Virus record (IMG/VR): IMGVR_UViG_3300033149_001352
Span: 62,001 to 126,000 of that record
Length of the DNA: 64,000 bases
Reading direction: 5' to 3' (one strand)
Origin: a virus
The position numbers and the translations under genes were made by a program. A model generated the notes under the pieces. It saw only the letters and a list, made by a program, of their open reading frames with translations, did not search any database and had not been told where the DNA came from. Positions 20,646 to 29,317 of the stretch are shown here, in pieces (the stretch's first letter is position 1; every line of letters starts with the position of its first letter).

Positions 20646-22742
20646 ATGCCCTATAAGTCTATCTCTGAGTTACCTGCCAGTGTCAGAAATACACTACCAG
20701 TGTCTGCATTAAGGATATGGATGAATGCATATAATTATGCCATAGCCAATCCAGATAAAGTCGAAGGTGAGCCAGCCCGGTATGCTTGGGGAGCTGTTAA
20801 GAAAGTCTATGAGAAAAGGGACGGTAAGTGGGTTAAGAAGAACAACTTAGATCTAAGTGTGCAGGAGATAGAAGACCTGCAGCTTACTACTGCTGACATT
20901 GTAGACATACTTCCTAAGAGGTTCTGGGAAGTTCCTGTTAGATATGGGTACAGAGTTGCGTCTGACATAGGTAGATTGCTATGGAATGGGTTGAAGAGTA
21001 CGTTTACTTCTAGTGTCAGCCTTGATGACTATGTAGGACAGCCTATCCACCTAATAGAAGATGTAGTATCCTACGGTACCTTCATCCTTAAGAAATCAGT
21101 AAGTAAGAGAAAGGATGAGGACGAAGAAGATGAGTTTGACTTCTATGTATATGAAATAGACTGGCTTAGGAAGTTCCCTGGTCCTTTGCCTGTTAGGGTT
21201 AGGAAGAAAGAGTATGGTCTACTCGATAGGAAAGACTATTCCTTTAAGATGTTAAGTGGACTTAGTAATAGAGACCTACTCTATATACACTCTTACTGCC
21301 ATAGTGGTCACCATCTCGGGATAAAGGAGTTTCATGACCTTGTAGCTAAGGAAATGGAGAGAAGAGGTATAATACATCCAGTCTATGCACCAATGGATAA
21401 GGACACACCTGAAATACCTGCTCCTGACATTGGGGATACACCTCAATTAGATATAGAGGATAAAGTTACATTAGAGCAGTTCCTGTCTATGCTACCAGAT
21501 CAGTTTTCTCTAGACGCTCCTCCACCTAAGATGTGGGTTACAGGGGATATAGTTAACAAAGGGATAACTACAATATCTGATGGCATAGACATAGTGGTAG
21601 GGCAGGATGAAGTAGATCCCCGCATAATCAGTAAGATAGCCAGCTTAATAGGAGATGACAGAGTTAAGAAGAGTATCAGGGTCATATTCTCTACAGAGGG
21701 TCCTCCCTTTGGATATAGTATTCCCCTTTACAGGGATGCATTCCAGAAACTAAGCTATAGAAGCACATTTAATCCTACAGACTACCTTAGATATACGCGT
21801 CCATCAGACAATACATATACTAATCTACAGACTTTATGGGATGAGTGGGGCAGCGTTAGAATAGATGACGGTTTATTCGTAGAGAAGAGATATGATGGTA
21901 TACCTGTATCTGTACATCATTTCCCTGGCAGTCGTACAATAATCCGCAAGAACAAGGTACCACTTAAGTTAGATTCGATAGAGTTAGAACTTAGTAAAAT
22001 TGATAGACAGTTTGTAGGTATGGGTACAATAGTCCAGTATGACTGCAACAACATCAAAGTGAATAAGATAGAGGAGCTCTGTAAGCCTATCCCCGCTGGT
22101 GCTGAAAAGTTAAGGAAGAAGCCATTTGGATACACACACGCATCTGACTGTACAGTCCTCCACTTACACGAAATAGTATTCTTAGATAATACACCAATAC
22201 ATAACGGATCATATAAAGAAAGGGTAGAGTTAATGGACTCCCTCATCCCGGATGATTTAATCCACGTGAGGAAAGTACCCTATTCATTGGTTAAGTCCAA
22301 AGCAGAATTAGAGAGTGCAGTATCTCAGTTATTGAGTATCGGATCAGACGGTGTCAACATTAAGGAAGCTACCTCAACATTCAACTTCAGTGGTAAGAGT
22401 AAACAGATGGTAGACTTAGACAAAGACAGTGATGTTATTGTAATAAAGCTAAAGGACTGTACTCTGTTTCATGATGAGAATATATGTCCTCTCTACACCT
22501 TAACACATCATTCATTAACTAAAGTAGCTATTGAAGAATTACAGTACCCAGTGAAGTGTCAATTAGCATCATTAGTAAAGTGTCCCTTGGTGAAGGACTA
22601 CTACTATCAGTTATCTAAGCCTGTAGAAATTAAGAACTGGTTTATACCCTTGACAGAACCAGATCCTTCAGATACTCATACTCCTCTAAATCAATCAGAC
22701 CAGCCTTATAGGACTTATACAGAAACCGGAGGGCTTTCCTAG
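20646..22742 (+). CDS. ChaB-domain / DNA-ligase-like nucleotidyltransferase fusion
   Basis: 698 aa, GGAGAGA before the ATG. Residues 1-62 are a ChaB domain (MPYKSISELPASVRNTLP, then RYAWGAVKKVYEKRDGKWVKK). A middle part (about 208-250, LSNRDLLYIHSYCH...EMERRGI) resembles a helical segment found in phage structural/ligase proteins. From about 405 the pattern of ATP-dependent ligases appears: VEKRYDGIPV (motif I, but with R415 at the position of the nucleotidylated Lys, K414 next to it), YKERVELMDSLI, SDGVNIKEA (motif IV, about 567) and DLDKDSDVIVIKL (motif V). It could be an active ligase with a shifted Lys or a non-catalytic end-binding protein. Divergently transcribed from nrdD. Confidence 0.75.
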   Translation: MPYKSISELPASVRNTLPVSALRIWMNAYNYAIANPDKVEGEPARYAWGAVKKVYEKRDGKWVKKNNLDLSVQEIEDLQLTTADIVDILPKRFWEVPVRYGYRVASDIGRLLWNGLKSTFTSSVSLDDYVGQPIHLIEDVVSYGTFILKKSVSKRKDEDEEDEFDFYVYEIDWLRKFPGPLPVRVRKKEYGLLDRKDYSFKMLSGLSNRDLLYIHSYCHSGHHLGIKEFHDLVAKEMERRGIIHPVYAPMDKDTPEIPAPDIGDTPQLDIEDKVTLEQFLSMLPDQFSLDAPPPKMWVTGDIVNKGITTISDGIDIVVGQDEVDPRIISKIASLIGDDRVKKSIRVIFSTEGPPFGYSIPLYRDAFQKLSYRSTFNPTDYLRYTRPSDNTYTNLQTLWDEWGSVRIDDGLFVEKRYDGIPVSVHHFPGSRTIIRKNKVPLKLDSIELELSKIDRQFVGMGTIVQYDCNNIKVNKIEELCKPIPAGAEKLRKKPFGYTHASDCTVLHLHEIVFLDNTPIHNGSYKERVELMDSLIPDDLIHVRKVPYSLVKSKAELESAVSQLLSIGSDGVNIKEATSTFNFSGKSKQMVDLDKDSDVIVIKLKDCTLFHDENICPLYTLTHHSLTKVAIEELQYPVKCQLASLVKCPLVKDYYYQLSKPVEIKNWFIPLTEPDPSDTHTPLNQSDQPYRTYTETGGLS

Positions 22743-22800
22743 TGTCCCACTTCAGTATTATATCTGGATCTATCTTAGTAGGTCTATACATCGTCTCTCC

Positions 22801-22812
22801 AAATATAAATAC
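22801..22812 (+). promoter_or_regulatory. TATA-like box for the gene at 22848
   Basis: AAATATAAATAC, 36-47 nt before the ATG, followed by a GGGAGG ribosome site. Same geometry as other late genes (TATA about 40-45 nt from the start, strong ribosome site). Confidence 0.5.
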
Positions 22813-22847
22813 ACCTACAGGCTATATACACATTAGGGAGGAATATC

Positions 22848-23168
22848 ATGGCTAGACTGGAATTAGTAAGGAATGACTACGGTTACCCATTAACATTTAC
22901 TATAAAGGATTCCCAGGAGAACTTAGTAGATTTAACCAATGCTACGGTTACGCTCAAGGTAAAGAAGTCTGGTCAAACAGGTTTGACCATAGACGCCGAA
23001 TGCACAGTAGACCCAGATCCAACAACAGGAGTTTGTACATATATTGTTCAAGACGAAGACTTTGATACTGTTGGTAGATATGTAGGAGAGTTAGAGATAG
23101 AGTGGACTGGTGGGAAGGTTATGACAGCTACAGACCTTAACATCGATATAGTCCCAGATCTCTCTTAG
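22848..23168 (+). CDS. BppU-like N-terminal domain protein
   Basis: 106 aa, GGGAGG before the ATG. The order RNDYGYPLTFTIKDSQENLVDLTNATVTL, then GVCTYIVQDEDFDTVGRYVGELEIEW matches the immunoglobulin-like N-terminal domain of baseplate upper proteins (BppU, DUF2479), which attach appendages to the tail tip. Here the domain stands alone. Convergent with the gene at 23203. A structural role is likely. Confidence 0.65.
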   Translation: MARLELVRNDYGYPLTFTIKDSQENLVDLTNATVTLKVKKSGQTGLTIDAECTVDPDPTTGVCTYIVQDEDFDTVGRYVGELEIEWTGGKVMTATDLNIDIVPDLS

Positions 23169-23202
23169 CCTATATGTGATCCATATTTGGTCTAATGGTG
23201 AT

Positions 23203-23580
23203 CTAAGATTCCTTCTTGAATATTGCAGACTTTGGTATTACACAACTGTCGTCTTTGTACATCTTCCATATGCCTTGGAGCTTCTCCCCTCCGAAGATCA
23301 TAGTTGTACCTTCTTCACTATCTATGATATTAATTAAGCCAGAGTCTATATTGACGATATTACTCTCAATACCCTTGGGAACGGGTCTCAGCTTCCTTTC
23401 TATAACTATGGTAGATTCGGTTGTAGTAGGATCATCTACTAAACTCCATTCAGAGTTCCTACCTTCAACACGTATGTCCCAGTGTGTCTTAACTTCACCG
23501 TCTACAACAATATCATGCTGATTAAGTGTAAAGTCCCTGGGTTTTATATCCTTGAGCATATCCTTAGTTATCTTCACCAT
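23203..23580 (-). CDS. LigD 3'-phosphoesterase-domain-like protein
   Basis: 125 aa. FTLNQHDIVVDGEVKTHWDI followed by RVEG carries H22, H33, D35 and R37, aligned with the metal-binding H...H.D.R set of the phosphoesterase domain of bacterial DNA ligase D. A following EWSLVDDP and MIFGGEKLQGIWKMYK resemble its later strands. The family removes 3'-terminal ribonucleotides or phosphates at DNA ends. Located next to the ligase-like gene at 20646, so the two may form a split end-repair system. Catalytic state unproven; similar stand-alone domains occur in archaea. Confidence 0.6.
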   Translation of the reverse strand: MVKITKDMLKDIKPRDFTLNQHDIVVDGEVKTHWDIRVEGRNSEWSLVDDPTTTESTIVIERKLRPVPKGIESNIVNIDSGLINIIDSEEGTTMIFGGEKLQGIWKMYKDDSCVIPKSAIFKKES

Positions 23581-23861
23581 CTGTACCTCTGTTTGAACTT
23601 AGCCTCTAAGGTAGTACTAGTCTTCTTGATGTATGTTAAGGCTTCTATGTCCTGAAGTGATAGAGTAGCTACCTGCGATTTGAGATATATATCAGACGCA
23701 GTATCCATTAGATGCATAATATATGGTATCCTGTTAAGCGGAGATGTGAACTCAGATAGAAACACACTCTCTGTTAAGTTAACTGAGTAATTCTTACCAG
23801 ACTCATTAGATATGTAGACATCATCTATATAACCCTCCCGTGTCTCAGACCAATCACTCAC
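23574..23861 (-). CDS. small unknown protein
   Basis: 95 aa, starting MSDWSETREGYIDDVY, mixed N-terminus and helical C-terminus (LQDIEALTYIKKTSTTLEAKF). Overlaps the phosphoesterase-like gene by 7 nt and follows the helical-repeat appendage gene. May be a chaperone or small virion component. No family recognised. Confidence 0.5.
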   Translation of the reverse strand: MSDWSETREGYIDDVYISNESGKNYSVNLTESVFLSEFTSPLNRIPYIMHLMDTASDIYLKSQVATLSLQDIEALTYIKKTSTTLEAKFKQRYRW

Positions 23862-23863
23862 TT

Positions 23864-24970
23864 CTAATCTCCTCTTATCTTAGTATATATGTCAGTGGCT
23901 ATATCCCTTATAGTAGCTATAACAGTAGTTGCTGCTGTATACATGAGTGCACCTGTATCCTTAGTTAATATGTCTGTTTGTATACGCTTTAGATATACTG
24001 TTACATACTTACTGAGGACTATCCACCATGTATAGAAGTCTGAGATAATAGGAGCCTCTTGCCATGTTCTATACCACTCGGACACTCTACTAAAGTAATC
24101 ACTTAGATCTAAGCCCTGTAATCTAACCGATTGATATTCCTTAACTATGAAGTCCTGTGCTGAGATACCTTGGGTCCTTAGCATGAAATATGTCCTGTAG
24201 AGGATATGGTATAGATTGATAGGGGTATACGGACTCCTGTACCAACTTAATGTCCTGTTATAGGCATCCTGTATTCTAATATCCGTAATCCTGCGATGGT
24301 TGTATCTATTGGAGATATTGTCAATGACGGACATACCTGTCTCTGATACCCACCCATACACTTTGGAGAGATAACCTGCCATTAGAGTACTGTCATACAT
24401 ATTACGGTAATATTCTACCTCCCTGAAGAAGATGGAGTATAGACTTAGGTACTCATTGAATACGAATAACATATATTGCTTAAAGATAAAGTATCCATCT
24501 ACAACTACAGAGTCTACTAGAGTCCTACTGTATCCCCACACTCTCTGTGATGTAGCCGAGAGAGATGTAGAATGAGTCAGCTCCTTACGTACATCCCATA
24601 TTCTGTTATATAGACTATACATGGACCATGATTGGATCAAAGATGGTCTAAAGTCTGCCTGGCGAATAGCAGATGCAATTAGAAGTAATGTGTCCTCACA
24701 TACCTGCCTAAAACCATACGTTGTTATTATGTAATCTAAGAGATATATGGACTCTACAAATCCTTGAGATACAAGTGGCTTTAGATAACTAAAGTAATCT
24801 GCTATAGAGATACCCTGGATTAATGACCACTGTAACTGAGATACTGCGCTGTAGTAGTGTGATAGTATTAAAGATTGTAATAGATTTAGATACTCGCCAA
24901 CAATACCATAACTTCGGGTTATGAGCTGTTGGTGCTCACCGAGTCCTCTGGTTATGATGGTATGTGGCAT
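23864..24970 (-). CDS. helical-repeat virion protein
   Basis: 368 aa. The N-terminus has paired TIITRGLG and LITRSYG motifs. The rest is made of recurring segments such as QGISIADYFSYLKPL and QGLDLSDYFSRVSEWYR, Tyr/Trp-rich with a repeated (I/L)S(I/L)xDYxS turn. The same repeat style builds the 931-aa protein at 32486 and the N-terminus of the open frame at 60187, so all three probably share a fold, possibly stacked amphipathic helices in a tail appendage. Contains one CTTAGATCTAAG palindrome. Confidence 0.65.
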   Translation of the reverse strand: MPHTIITRGLGEHQQLITRSYGIVGEYLNLLQSLILSHYYSAVSQLQWSLIQGISIADYFSYLKPLVSQGFVESIYLLDYIITTYGFRQVCEDTLLLIASAIRQADFRPSLIQSWSMYSLYNRIWDVRKELTHSTSLSATSQRVWGYSRTLVDSVVVDGYFIFKQYMLFVFNEYLSLYSIFFREVEYYRNMYDSTLMAGYLSKVYGWVSETGMSVIDNISNRYNHRRITDIRIQDAYNRTLSWYRSPYTPINLYHILYRTYFMLRTQGISAQDFIVKEYQSVRLQGLDLSDYFSRVSEWYRTWQEAPIISDFYTWWIVLSKYVTVYLKRIQTDILTKDTGALMYTAATTVIATIRDIATDIYTKIRGD

Positions 24971-24972
24971 TA

Positions 24973-25848
24973 TTATTCAGGTACTCTTTCGTATACCTTA
25001 GTACTTGAAGGTAGTCCTGCATCATCCTTAAGATTGAAGGTTATTAGTGGAGTAGTACCATCAGTATCATAGAATGTCATCTTATTGGTGGACGTATCTA
25101 TCTTCCACCTGCCCATTTCCATTTGATATATAGAAGACACCTGTGCTAACATAGTCTGTTCGTCTATGATGATTCCTTGTGATGTTACCTGGAACTCCAT
25201 TCCTACATATCCCTGATCTGGTATAACCCACCTAGGAGAGCCGTCATCTGTGATTAGAGTTCCACTTACAAACGATTCATAATCATCACTCGCTACTGTC
25301 TGTCCCGCTGTTAAAGTAACTATGGTATTACCTAGGCTATCTTTAATGATTATATCACCAGCGGTGGCTGCAGATAGTAGGACGTAATATATACCACTGT
25401 TATACCCTCTGGCAGTGAAATCTATTGGTGATCCACTCTTAGTGATATCAACTGGATTCGTTCCATTAAGTGTGATAGCATCCGATACATCTGGATCTCC
25501 TGTATCATCATAGCCGTAGACTGTAATGGTTTGTGTAGTGTCACCAGAATCTGTGGATTCTGCTGTTATTTTAGTAGAGTCACTGTCAATTGCATTGAAG
25601 CTATGTCCTGAAGTAGCCCATGGCTTAATCTTCCAGTTATTGACTAGACTGTACACAGAGTCGGTGTACGCTCCTCCACCCAACGGAGCTTTACCGGTAG
25701 ATGACATAGGAACGTCGTATCCCATATTTTGTACTTCATCACACCAATCCATTGATTCATCATATAATTCCTGACCGCTGTAGACAATGTGTGGTTCATT
25801 AACTAATATGCACTTAGTAGCAGGATCGAAGGTAAACTTAGATGTCAA
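24973..25848 (-). CDS. beta-rich virion structural protein
   Basis: 291 aa from a TTG at 25848, with GGGAG five bases upstream; the GTG two codons earlier directly abuts the ribosome site. The central part is Gly/Ser/Thr/Asp-rich and strand-like. The last 70 residues (MLAQVSSIYQMEMGRWKIDT..., MTFYDTDGTTPLITFNLKD) match a C-terminal module I recall from tailed-phage structural proteins. Probably part of the tail appendage with its neighbours. Confidence 0.65.
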   Translation of the reverse strand: MTSKFTFDPATKCILVNEPHIVYSGQELYDESMDWCDEVQNMGYDVPMSSTGKAPLGGGAYTDSVYSLVNNWKIKPWATSGHSFNAIDSDSTKITAESTDSGDTTQTITVYGYDDTGDPDVSDAITLNGTNPVDITKSGSPIDFTARGYNSGIYYVLLSAATAGDIIIKDSLGNTIVTLTAGQTVASDDYESFVSGTLITDDGSPRWVIPDQGYVGMEFQVTSQGIIIDEQTMLAQVSSIYQMEMGRWKIDTSTNKMTFYDTDGTTPLITFNLKDDAGLPSSTKVYERVPE

Positions 25849-25883
25849 CGGCACTCCCTATATAGGAATGATCACACTGTGCT

Positions 25884-26075
25884 TTATTGTTTATTCTCAT
25901 TCCTTTCTATAAGAGAAATATAGAAACTGTACTCGGTTATAGTCTGCTTTTCCTTAGCAATGGCTTCTTCGTACATCTTGATATTATCTTCTGCCCTGGC
26001 TATATTCCTTTTCAGAGCTTCTTTGTCATAGTTGAGGATGGTTTTTAGCTGTCTTTCTGTATATCCCACAGTCAT
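25884..26075 (-). CDS. small coiled-coil protein
   Basis: 63 aa, all helical with heptads (LKRNIARAEDNIKMYEEAIAKEKQ...). Between two structural genes, so likely a small assembly or linker protein. No family recognised. Confidence 0.55.
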   Translation of the reverse strand: MTVGYTERQLKTILNYDKEALKRNIARAEDNIKMYEEAIAKEKQTITEYSFYISLIERNENKQ

Positions 26076-26083
26076 TACACCTT

Positions 26084-29000
26084 CTATGATACTATCGAGT
26101 CTGTTGTTCTGGTTGCTGGAATACTTACTCCATCGCTGTCGAAGTCTGATTCTATCTCAAACGGAATGATGCCTTTCTTCCTAACCCTGGCTAAGATGTC
26201 TCTATCTGTGGTGTATATTACCGTAACTGTTTCTGTTGATCCAGTAGCCTGCTTGTCTATGAACGGAATATATGCTGTGTCTGATCCAGTTAGTGTCTCT
26301 GGGATGGTATGGAAACTGTATGTGTCTCCGCTGTCCCATGTATTTCCAGATCCACCGGACAGTGCTGTAGTTGTTACTTGTCCAGCTGCAACTGTAACAG
26401 CGTAGGCATAGCTACCATCTGTTTCATTACATACTATATCTCCATAGATGATACCATTGTTAACAAAGTCACCGTCTGCATCATATAGTATTGTTGCACC
26501 ACCGTTCTGGTCTGTTGTCGAAGTCACCTTGGTTCTTAGCGTAACTGTGTCGCTACTCCACGATGCATACCTAATCCTGTACTCTAAGGACTCTGAGTCA
26601 TCAACTATTCTGAGTACACCGGTCGTTGGAGTGTCGTCATCTAGTGAAGCTGTCATTACTACTGAGCTACCATACTGTGAACCACTGGATACTGTGTATA
26701 TGTCCTTATCTATTTCTCCACCATTACCGGTCAGTCTAAACACAGTTACTCTATCTCCTGACTCCAGACCTGTGATAGTTATTGGCTGCTTGTTTGGAGG
26801 ATTGCGCACTGATCCATCTGAGTCGATAAGGGAATATGCCTGTTCGTCAGAGGTAGCCATATTCTCAATCCATACACCCTGTGCACCGAAGAATACACCT
26901 CCGGCAAAGGTACCGAATGGACTTGCTGCCTTTTCTGCATAACCATAGTATGCTGTGGTATACTCTTCTCCAACTTCTGGATTATAGATTTCCCACATGT
27001 ATCCCTGCCCTATTACTGGGTCAGTTGTAGTTGATGAGAACGATGAGACTCTGGCTCTTACCCAATAATAGTCTTGTTCAACTGTACCGTCACCATCACC
27101 TGCTGCCCAGTTTGTGGGCATATCCCACCAAACGGCATACCATCCAGTTCCTGAGCCATCGAAATCACCAGCACCTGTTTGACTCTCTCCTTCACCGGCG
27201 TCTCCATTGTGTGTTACAGCAGTCCATGTAGAACCATTGTAATATTCCCACGTGATGGTGTTAGCATGGTCTCCTTCTGTAGTCAGATTATACCATACCT
27301 TATTGAATTTCTCAGTTGATCCAAAGTATAATGCATCTTCTTGTTCAGTCATATCAAAGAGTACGTCATCCGCTGTGTCACTAATCCAATCGGACGTCTC
27401 ATCTGTATAGGACGTTCCAGTCTCGTTATAGAAGTAGACCTTACCCCACGGTCTCTGTACTTTGTATATGCTTGTACTACTATCCCATCTATTTACAAAC
27501 TTAAGGTATTCATATAACTCTGCAACGGTATGTGGAGCCATGTGGTAGCTCTGTGTACCTGCAATATCGTAGTAGTTCATATCTATGATTACGTCATAGT
27601 TGTATGAGCTGCCTAACTCGTAATTCTTTGTTGTTGTGTGTATTATTTCACCTGTACCATCAGCAACTGCGTGAGTTGTGAATCCTCCGCCAGTAGCATC
27701 TTCAACCTGTAAGTTTTCATCGTCTTGGAATGGACCAGTTACATTCCCTAAAGTTAGAGTACCGCTAGTTCCCTGATCATTGTCTGCTATAACTATACCG
27801 AATGAACCAGAAGTAGCTCCTTTAACTATATCTCCCACACTGAAGTTTACTGTCTGTCCATCATATGCTAAGTCCAAGTTTACATTCTGTATTTTGATAT
27901 CACTATAGCCAGATACACAGTGTACGGAGTAGCCTGCTATAGTCTGACCCATCACAGACCCTGATGTCATGTTGACATCTGCGGTATTTGTACCATCAGA
28001 TATAGTCTCATCATCAACATACTTGTGATAGTGGTACTGTTCATCCTGTAAGTTTGTTTCAGATGAAGGAGAAGCTCTTAGTACTAATGCGGAGTTAGTT
28101 GAGTCTTTACCAACCAGTAACCTGCGTGCTGTTGAACCTGACGTAGCGTAATATATTGTATTGGTTGTAAGTGTACCCGATTCATTATCAAAGTACATGA
28201 ATGTATCTCCAACACAACCAGCAGTACTGTCACCGTTTGCGACCCCTCTAGTTGCTCCTGATACCTGTAGGTTTTCATTATCTGTAAAGTCACCAGAAAC
28301 ACCGATAAGCCTTAGTACGCCTTCTGTTCCCCAATCTGTAACTGCCAGTATTTCAGCTTCAGAACCTGATGATGCCCCTACAATAATGTCTCCTGCAGCA
28401 AATCCACCGCCAGTTTCTCCATCGTATAGTAGGAAGTAATCTCCTGTGTCGTCTTGATCTAGGTCAGTAGATGTAGCCAACGGTACCGCGTTACGACCGC
28501 CTGCACTCAAGTCAATTTCGAAGTGGTTGTATAAGTCTCCTCCTTGCCTAGCGAACACAGTAACAACTGCACCATCAATCTCTACTCCCATCTCTTTGAC
28601 TTGTATAACAATGTCTATATGTCCTCTATCCCAGTTTGTTAAACTTGACCACTCTGCAATAGCCTCTTTGTTCTGGAAGACATATATTTGGGGATATGGA
28701 TTTGTTGCAATGGTACCTAGAGTATAGATGTTAGCAAACAACTCATCTCCAGACAATGTACCATTAACGTCTTTTATACTACCATAGCTTACTCCACCAA
28801 CGTCAATGGTATTGGTTGTATCTGAGAATACGTCACCTGTGTCATCCTGTCTAACCCATAGATAGTGGTTTGTATTGTCATATCCTATCAAAACACCAGT
28901 TGAGCCATCTCCACCTGAATTATAGTCAACGACATCTCCAATATCTCCAGAAGTGAGGGTGCCACCAGTCCATGCTTCAAGTTTTAATAATCTAATGACA

Positions 29001-29269
29001 TTCGTTTGACCACTTGTTGCGATCGCTCCGCCTCTTAGGTATTTGTGGGCATTGGAATCGTCTCCTATATCAAGCCACCAACCATTCACCATCGTATACT
29101 CAGTTGGCGTTTGAGCTGTCATAGGAACTTCGTCATCCATCTGGACTAGTTCGTCAAACGTATCCTGTAACCATGAGTATAAGGCATTAACAGTATAGAC
29201 AGTTGTACCACTTGTATGATGTATCCTCTTGTAGTTGTAGTCTATACTGAAGTCATCACCTATAGCCAT
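26084..29269 (-). CDS. large multidomain virion appendage protein
   Basis: 1061 aa, GGGAGAGA before the ATG and a TATA-like box further up. The N-terminus (about 1-80, NALYSWLQDTFDELVQMDDEVPMTAQTP; named here only by position and WLQDTFDEL) is an attachment-type domain. At least two copies of a module GDI(I/V).GA(S)SG...ENLQVSGAT follow (about 290-345 and 475-530). A later part has WEYYNGSTWTAV, a typical beta-sandwich. The C-terminus shares (V/I)CNETDGS.A..T and WDSGDTYS with the protein at 29316. Probably a tail fibre or spike. Acidic, almost no Cys. Confidence 0.7.
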   Translation of the reverse strand: MAIGDDFSIDYNYKRIHHTSGTTVYTVNALYSWLQDTFDELVQMDDEVPMTAQTPTEYTMVNGWWLDIGDDSNAHKYLRGGAIATSGQTNVIRLLKLEAWTGGTLTSGDIGDVVDYNSGGDGSTGVLIGYDNTNHYLWVRQDDTGDVFSDTTNTIDVGGVSYGSIKDVNGTLSGDELFANIYTLGTIATNPYPQIYVFQNKEAIAEWSSLTNWDRGHIDIVIQVKEMGVEIDGAVVTVFARQGGDLYNHFEIDLSAGGRNAVPLATSTDLDQDDTGDYFLLYDGETGGGFAAGDIIVGASSGSEAEILAVTDWGTEGVLRLIGVSGDFTDNENLQVSGATRGVANGDSTAGCVGDTFMYFDNESGTLTTNTIYYATSGSTARRLLVGKDSTNSALVLRASPSSETNLQDEQYHYHKYVDDETISDGTNTADVNMTSGSVMGQTIAGYSVHCVSGYSDIKIQNVNLDLAYDGQTVNFSVGDIVKGATSGSFGIVIADNDQGTSGTLTLGNVTGPFQDDENLQVEDATGGGFTTHAVADGTGEIIHTTTKNYELGSSYNYDVIIDMNYYDIAGTQSYHMAPHTVAELYEYLKFVNRWDSSTSIYKVQRPWGKVYFYNETGTSYTDETSDWISDTADDVLFDMTEQEDALYFGSTEKFNKVWYNLTTEGDHANTITWEYYNGSTWTAVTHNGDAGEGESQTGAGDFDGSGTGWYAVWWDMPTNWAAGDGDGTVEQDYYWVRARVSSFSSTTTDPVIGQGYMWEIYNPEVGEEYTTAYYGYAEKAASPFGTFAGGVFFGAQGVWIENMATSDEQAYSLIDSDGSVRNPPNKQPITITGLESGDRVTVFRLTGNGGEIDKDIYTVSSGSQYGSSVVMTASLDDDTPTTGVLRIVDDSESLEYRIRYASWSSDTVTLRTKVTSTTDQNGGATILYDADGDFVNNGIIYGDIVCNETDGSYAYAVTVAAGQVTTTALSGGSGNTWDSGDTYSFHTIPETLTGSDTAYIPFIDKQATGSTETVTVIYTTDRDILARVRKKGIIPFEIESDFDSDGVSIPATRTTDSIVS

Positions 29270-29304
29270 TGCTTTCTCTCCCTAACAACATATACCATGG
29301 AGAC

Positions 29305-29317
29305 AATATTAAATATT
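29305..29317 (-). promoter_or_regulatory. TATA-like box for the gene at 26084
   Basis: AATATTTAATATT, about 36-48 nt before the ATG at 29269, followed by GGGAGAGA. It overlaps the last codons of the gene at 29316. Confidence 0.5.

Noticed and set aside
27031-28727. Plus-strand ORFs opposite the 1061-aa appendage gene
   Set aside because: Antisense shadows with Ser/Pro-rich composition and no ribosome sites.
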